In this document: piece after piece, positions 5,244 through 6,834 of the stretch
How the letters are laid out: every line of letters starts with the position of its first letter
Numbering within the stretch: position 1 is the first letter of the stretch
Assembly: GCA_945861295.1 (NCBI GenBank)
Contig: CAMAUF010000115.1
Coordinates: 1 to 6,834, forward strand
DNA: 6,834 bases
Direction: 5' to 3'
Source: a bacterium
GTDB taxonomy: Bacteria; Chloroflexota; Dehalococcoidia; Tepidiformales; Tepidiformaceae
Translations under genes and position numbers: made by a program
The notes under the pieces: model-generated
What the model saw: the letters and a program-made list of their open reading frames with translations, nothing else
Databases searched by the model: none
What the model was told of the DNA's origin: nothing

Positions 5244-5684
5244 ATGAAACGACGCAACATCCTGGGTGTAGTCCTCGCTGGCGTGGCGCTGGTAGCGCTG
5301 CCAGCGACAGCCCTCGCACAATTCCCCCCCGACCCGCCCTCCACCTACTACGGCTCCGCCACGGGCCAGGCGGTCGGGACAAAGGTCGTCGCGCTCATCG
5401 GCGACGGCGGCAGCTTTGTCGCCTGCGGCGTTGGCGACGTTGTCTTGGACAGCGGCAACCCGGTGTATGTCGTCGACGCATTCTCGGACTCGCAACGGGC
5501 CGGGTGCGGCAAGACTGGCAGGGTCGTCCGTTTCTACTTCAGCCCGACCGGCGCCAATCCGGGACGTCTAGCCAATGAGACATCCTCCTGGGCGGGGTCA
5601 GGTCCTAAGAACCTCAATCTCACGGCCGGCCCGGCGTTGGCCGTCCGAAGCAACATCGCAGGCGTCACGAGCGACAAGAAATAG
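5244..5684 (+). CDS. Secreted two-cysteine domain protein, first of a tandem pair
   Basis: 146 residues. ATG 5244 is preceded by GAGGGA at close spacing and begins a clear Sec signal peptide: MKRR, a hydrophobic core (about 6-19), then ATALA with a likely signal peptidase I cut after A25. An open frame back to GTG 5178 exists but would bury the signal peptide. The mature protein begins QFPPDPPSTYYG and has one beta-rich domain. Its landmarks are YG (36-37), CG (61-62), YVV (75-77), AGCG (86-89), G-x-x-V-x-F-x-F (92-99), A-x-E-T (110-113), W116 and GPKNLNLT (120-127). C61 and C88 are the only mature cysteines and may form a disulfide. I associate this pattern with exported Chloroflexota proteins of unknown function, sometimes as repeated domains. 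No sortase signal, lipobox or C-terminal anchor is visible, so it is probably released or loosely wall-associated. Confidence 0.82.
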   Translation: MKRRNILGVVLAGVALVALPATALAQFPPDPPSTYYGSATGQAVGTKVVALIGDGGSFVACGVGDVVLDSGNPVYVVDAFSDSQRAGCGKTGRVVRFYFSPTGANPGRLANETSSWAGSGPKNLNLTAGPALAVRSNIAGVTSDKK

Positions 5685-5710
5685 CGGGCCGTCCGCCTCG
5701 GGGTCTCGCC

Positions 5711-6181
5711 ATGCGCCTCTTGCCCCCAGCCATCGTTACCGTCATCGCGGTCGTTGGGGCTGGCTTTGGGCTGTCATCCGCGCAGGACGGGCCGCCATTC
5801 CCCGATTTCTTCTGGCCTTACGGCATAGTCCAGCTCGACGAAGAGAACCTCGCCCCCCCAACGCAGCCTGTGGTGGCCTTCGTCAACGGCCGCGCCTGCG
5901 GCCAGGCCGAGACGAAGGTGGCCGACGCGGGCGGGTCGAACCCCCCGGGCGATGCCGGCAAGACCGTCTTTGTTATCACCGTCCTCGCGGACGGCCCCGG
6001 CGAAGGCCAGCGGCCCGGCTGTGGCCGGCTCGGCGACAGCGTCCAACTATGGTTCCCGCGCCTGGGCTACCTCGCCGCCGAGACGCCGCTGTTCAAGGCC
6101 GGCCCGCAGCGGATCGACCTCACCCTCGCCCGACCGCTCGAGCACAGGGTGACCTTACCGTTCCTGACGGCGTCACCGTAG
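5711..6181 (+). CDS. Secreted two-cysteine domain protein, second of a tandem pair
   Basis: 156 residues, ATG 5711, 26 nt after the stop of its paralogue; GGGG about 8 nt upstream is a weak ribosome-binding site. The N terminus is a signal peptide with a hydrophobic stretch (about 6-21) and a probable cut after SSA (A24). The mature domain repeats the landmarks of the upstream protein in the same order: YG (37-38), CG (63-64), FVI (87-89), PGCG (102-105), G-x-x-V-x-L-x-F (108-115), A-x-E-T (122-125) and GPQRIDLT (131-138). Overall identity outside these is low, so the duplication is old or the second copy evolves quickly. It has a longer, Gly/Pro-rich insert between CG and FVI and a C-terminal extension after the domain. 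Its last 9 bp overlap the end of cofC on the opposite strand. Function unknown; secretion and paralogy are well supported. Confidence 0.8.
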   Translation: MRLLPPAIVTVIAVVGAGFGLSSAQDGPPFPDFFWPYGIVQLDEENLAPPTQPVVAFVNGRACGQAETKVADAGGSNPPGDAGKTVFVITVLADGPGEGQRPGCGRLGDSVQLWFPRLGYLAAETPLFKAGPQRIDLTLARPLEHRVTLPFLTASP

Positions 6182-6808
6182 TTTTCCGGATCGCGCCGCG
6201 AGGTACCGTCCGGCCTCGCTTTCGCGGCCTGTGACGGACGCCAGCAGGGTCGTGATGTCGGCCGGTGTGTCGAGGTCGAGCGCGAGTTCAGGGATGGCGA
6301 CAACCGCGACTTCGAGCCCCGCTTCCTGGGCCGCCGCAAGGTGCTTCGCCAAACTCCCGCGGCCGTAGGCGAGCGGGAACGCGGCGGCGGGACGAAGGAA
6401 CATCGCGTTCGTGCCGCCATCACCGCTTTCGACGGCCGCCATCGCCAGCGGGCCGGGCGGGGCAGCCTCAAGCAGGCGGCGGATAGCATCGGGTGTTGCC
6501 AGCGGGAGGTCGGCGTGCAGGATGACGACGCTTTCCAGCGGTCGGATGGCCCAGCCAAGCTGCGCGTTTAACCCGCTGAGCCGCGCGTTTTCGGCCAGGT
6601 AGCGGTCGGCGCCAGCGACAAGCCGCAACTCCGCTGGGTCTGGGCCAAGCAGCCAGACTTCGAGACCAGCGCCACGTGCGGCCGACACAACGGTGGCGGC
6701 CGTGATCAGAGCGAGTTCGCGGCGCTCTTCCGGCGCGAGCGCGCCGGCGAGCCTGCCCTTGGCCTGCGAAAGCCGGTTGAGCGGGATGACCGCGGTCGGG
6801 AGGGCCAC
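6173..6808 (-). CDS. cofC: Phospholactate/phosphoenolpyruvate guanylyltransferase, coenzyme F420 biosynthesis
   Basis: 211 residues from the GTG at 6808. CofC (FbiD in bacteria) transfers GMP from GTP to 2-phospholactate, phosphoenolpyruvate or 3-phosphoglycerate depending on lineage, making the donor that CofD/FbiA joins to Fo. Motifs are the N-terminal VIPLNRLSQAKGRL (7-20), which is the P-x-K-x5-AKxRL nucleotide loop with Asn11 where Lys is common, GLNAQL (79-84), HADLPL (98-103) with metal-binding D100, GDGGTNAMFLRP (129-140) and the C-terminal DLDTPADI. Size fits the family (about 200-230). No Shine-Dalgarno precedes the GTG, and the frame stays open to the window edge, so the start could lie further upstream. 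Alternatively an upstream gene may end at the TAG 6815-6813, four nt before the GTG. The 3' end overlaps the convergent secreted-protein gene by 9 bp. It implies that the host makes F420. Confidence 0.9.
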   Translation of the reverse strand: MALPTAVIPLNRLSQAKGRLAGALAPEERRELALITAATVVSAARGAGLEVWLLGPDPAELRLVAGADRYLAENARLSGLNAQLGWAIRPLESVVILHADLPLATPDAIRRLLEAAPPGPLAMAAVESGDGGTNAMFLRPAAAFPLAYGRGSLAKHLAAAQEAGLEVAVVAIPELALDLDTPADITTLLASVTGRESEAGRYLAARSGKLR

Positions 6809-6834
6809 CCGGCTAGCCGCGGGCGGCGGCGACA

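Noticed and set aside
5575..6234. 219-residue plus frame across the secreted genes
   Set aside because: Arg/Pro-rich shadow; the two other-frame genes have signal peptides and matching conserved motifs.
1..6834. tRNA, rRNA, CRISPR arrays, IS elements
   Set aside because: No cloverleaf-like conserved arms, no regularly spaced repeats, no transposase motifs or terminal repeats were seen on either strand.

Overview
The window is GC-rich and gene-dense. The mix of genes suggests a Chloroflexota bacterium (Thermomicrobia- or Dehalococcoidia-like). The reasons are a coenzyme F420 biosynthesis gene (cofC/fbiD), a stand-alone Uma2-family nuclease, and two tandem secreted proteins of a two-cysteine 'YG...CG...GCG...A.ET...L.LT' type that I associate with Chloroflexota. 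The assignment rests on gene content only and is an inference.

Left part (1-1930, all minus strand, read right to left). A histidine phosphatase (TTG start at 1930) is followed by a two-TM membrane protein of unknown function. Next comes a small CoA-binding (YccU-type) Rossmann protein whose GTG lies 2 nt after the membrane gene's stop and whose Shine-Dalgarno sits inside that gene's last codons. Just downstream is a 15-codon stub of a Phd/YefM-type antitoxin that stops after its first conserved motif.

Middle (2049-3435, plus strand). A classical short-chain dehydrogenase (YdfG/3-hydroxy acid dehydrogenase-like) diverges from the phosphatase across a 118-nt gap. It is followed 49 nt later by a Uma2-family PD-(D/E)XK nuclease.

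Right-middle (3535-5093, minus strand). A two-gene surface-glycan cassette: a hexapeptide-repeat acyltransferase, then a GT-B glycosyltransferase that starts on a GTGA overlap with the acyltransferase stop. It converges with the Uma2 gene.

Right (5094-6834). A 150-nt divergent control region carries two sets of short direct repeats. It separates the glycan cassette from two tandem secreted paralogues on the plus strand. The second paralogue converges with cofC on the minus strand, and the two coding regions overlap by 9 bp. cofC runs to near the window end, and its true start may lie just outside.

There is no gene-free stretch over 300 bp. I saw no tRNA, rRNA, CRISPR array, insertion sequence or convincing U-tract terminator. 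I found no strong evidence of a new multi-gene system. The most worthwhile leads are the tandem secreted paralogues with their repeat-bearing control region, the unknown membrane protein coupled to a divergent CoA-binding protein, and the broken antitoxin.
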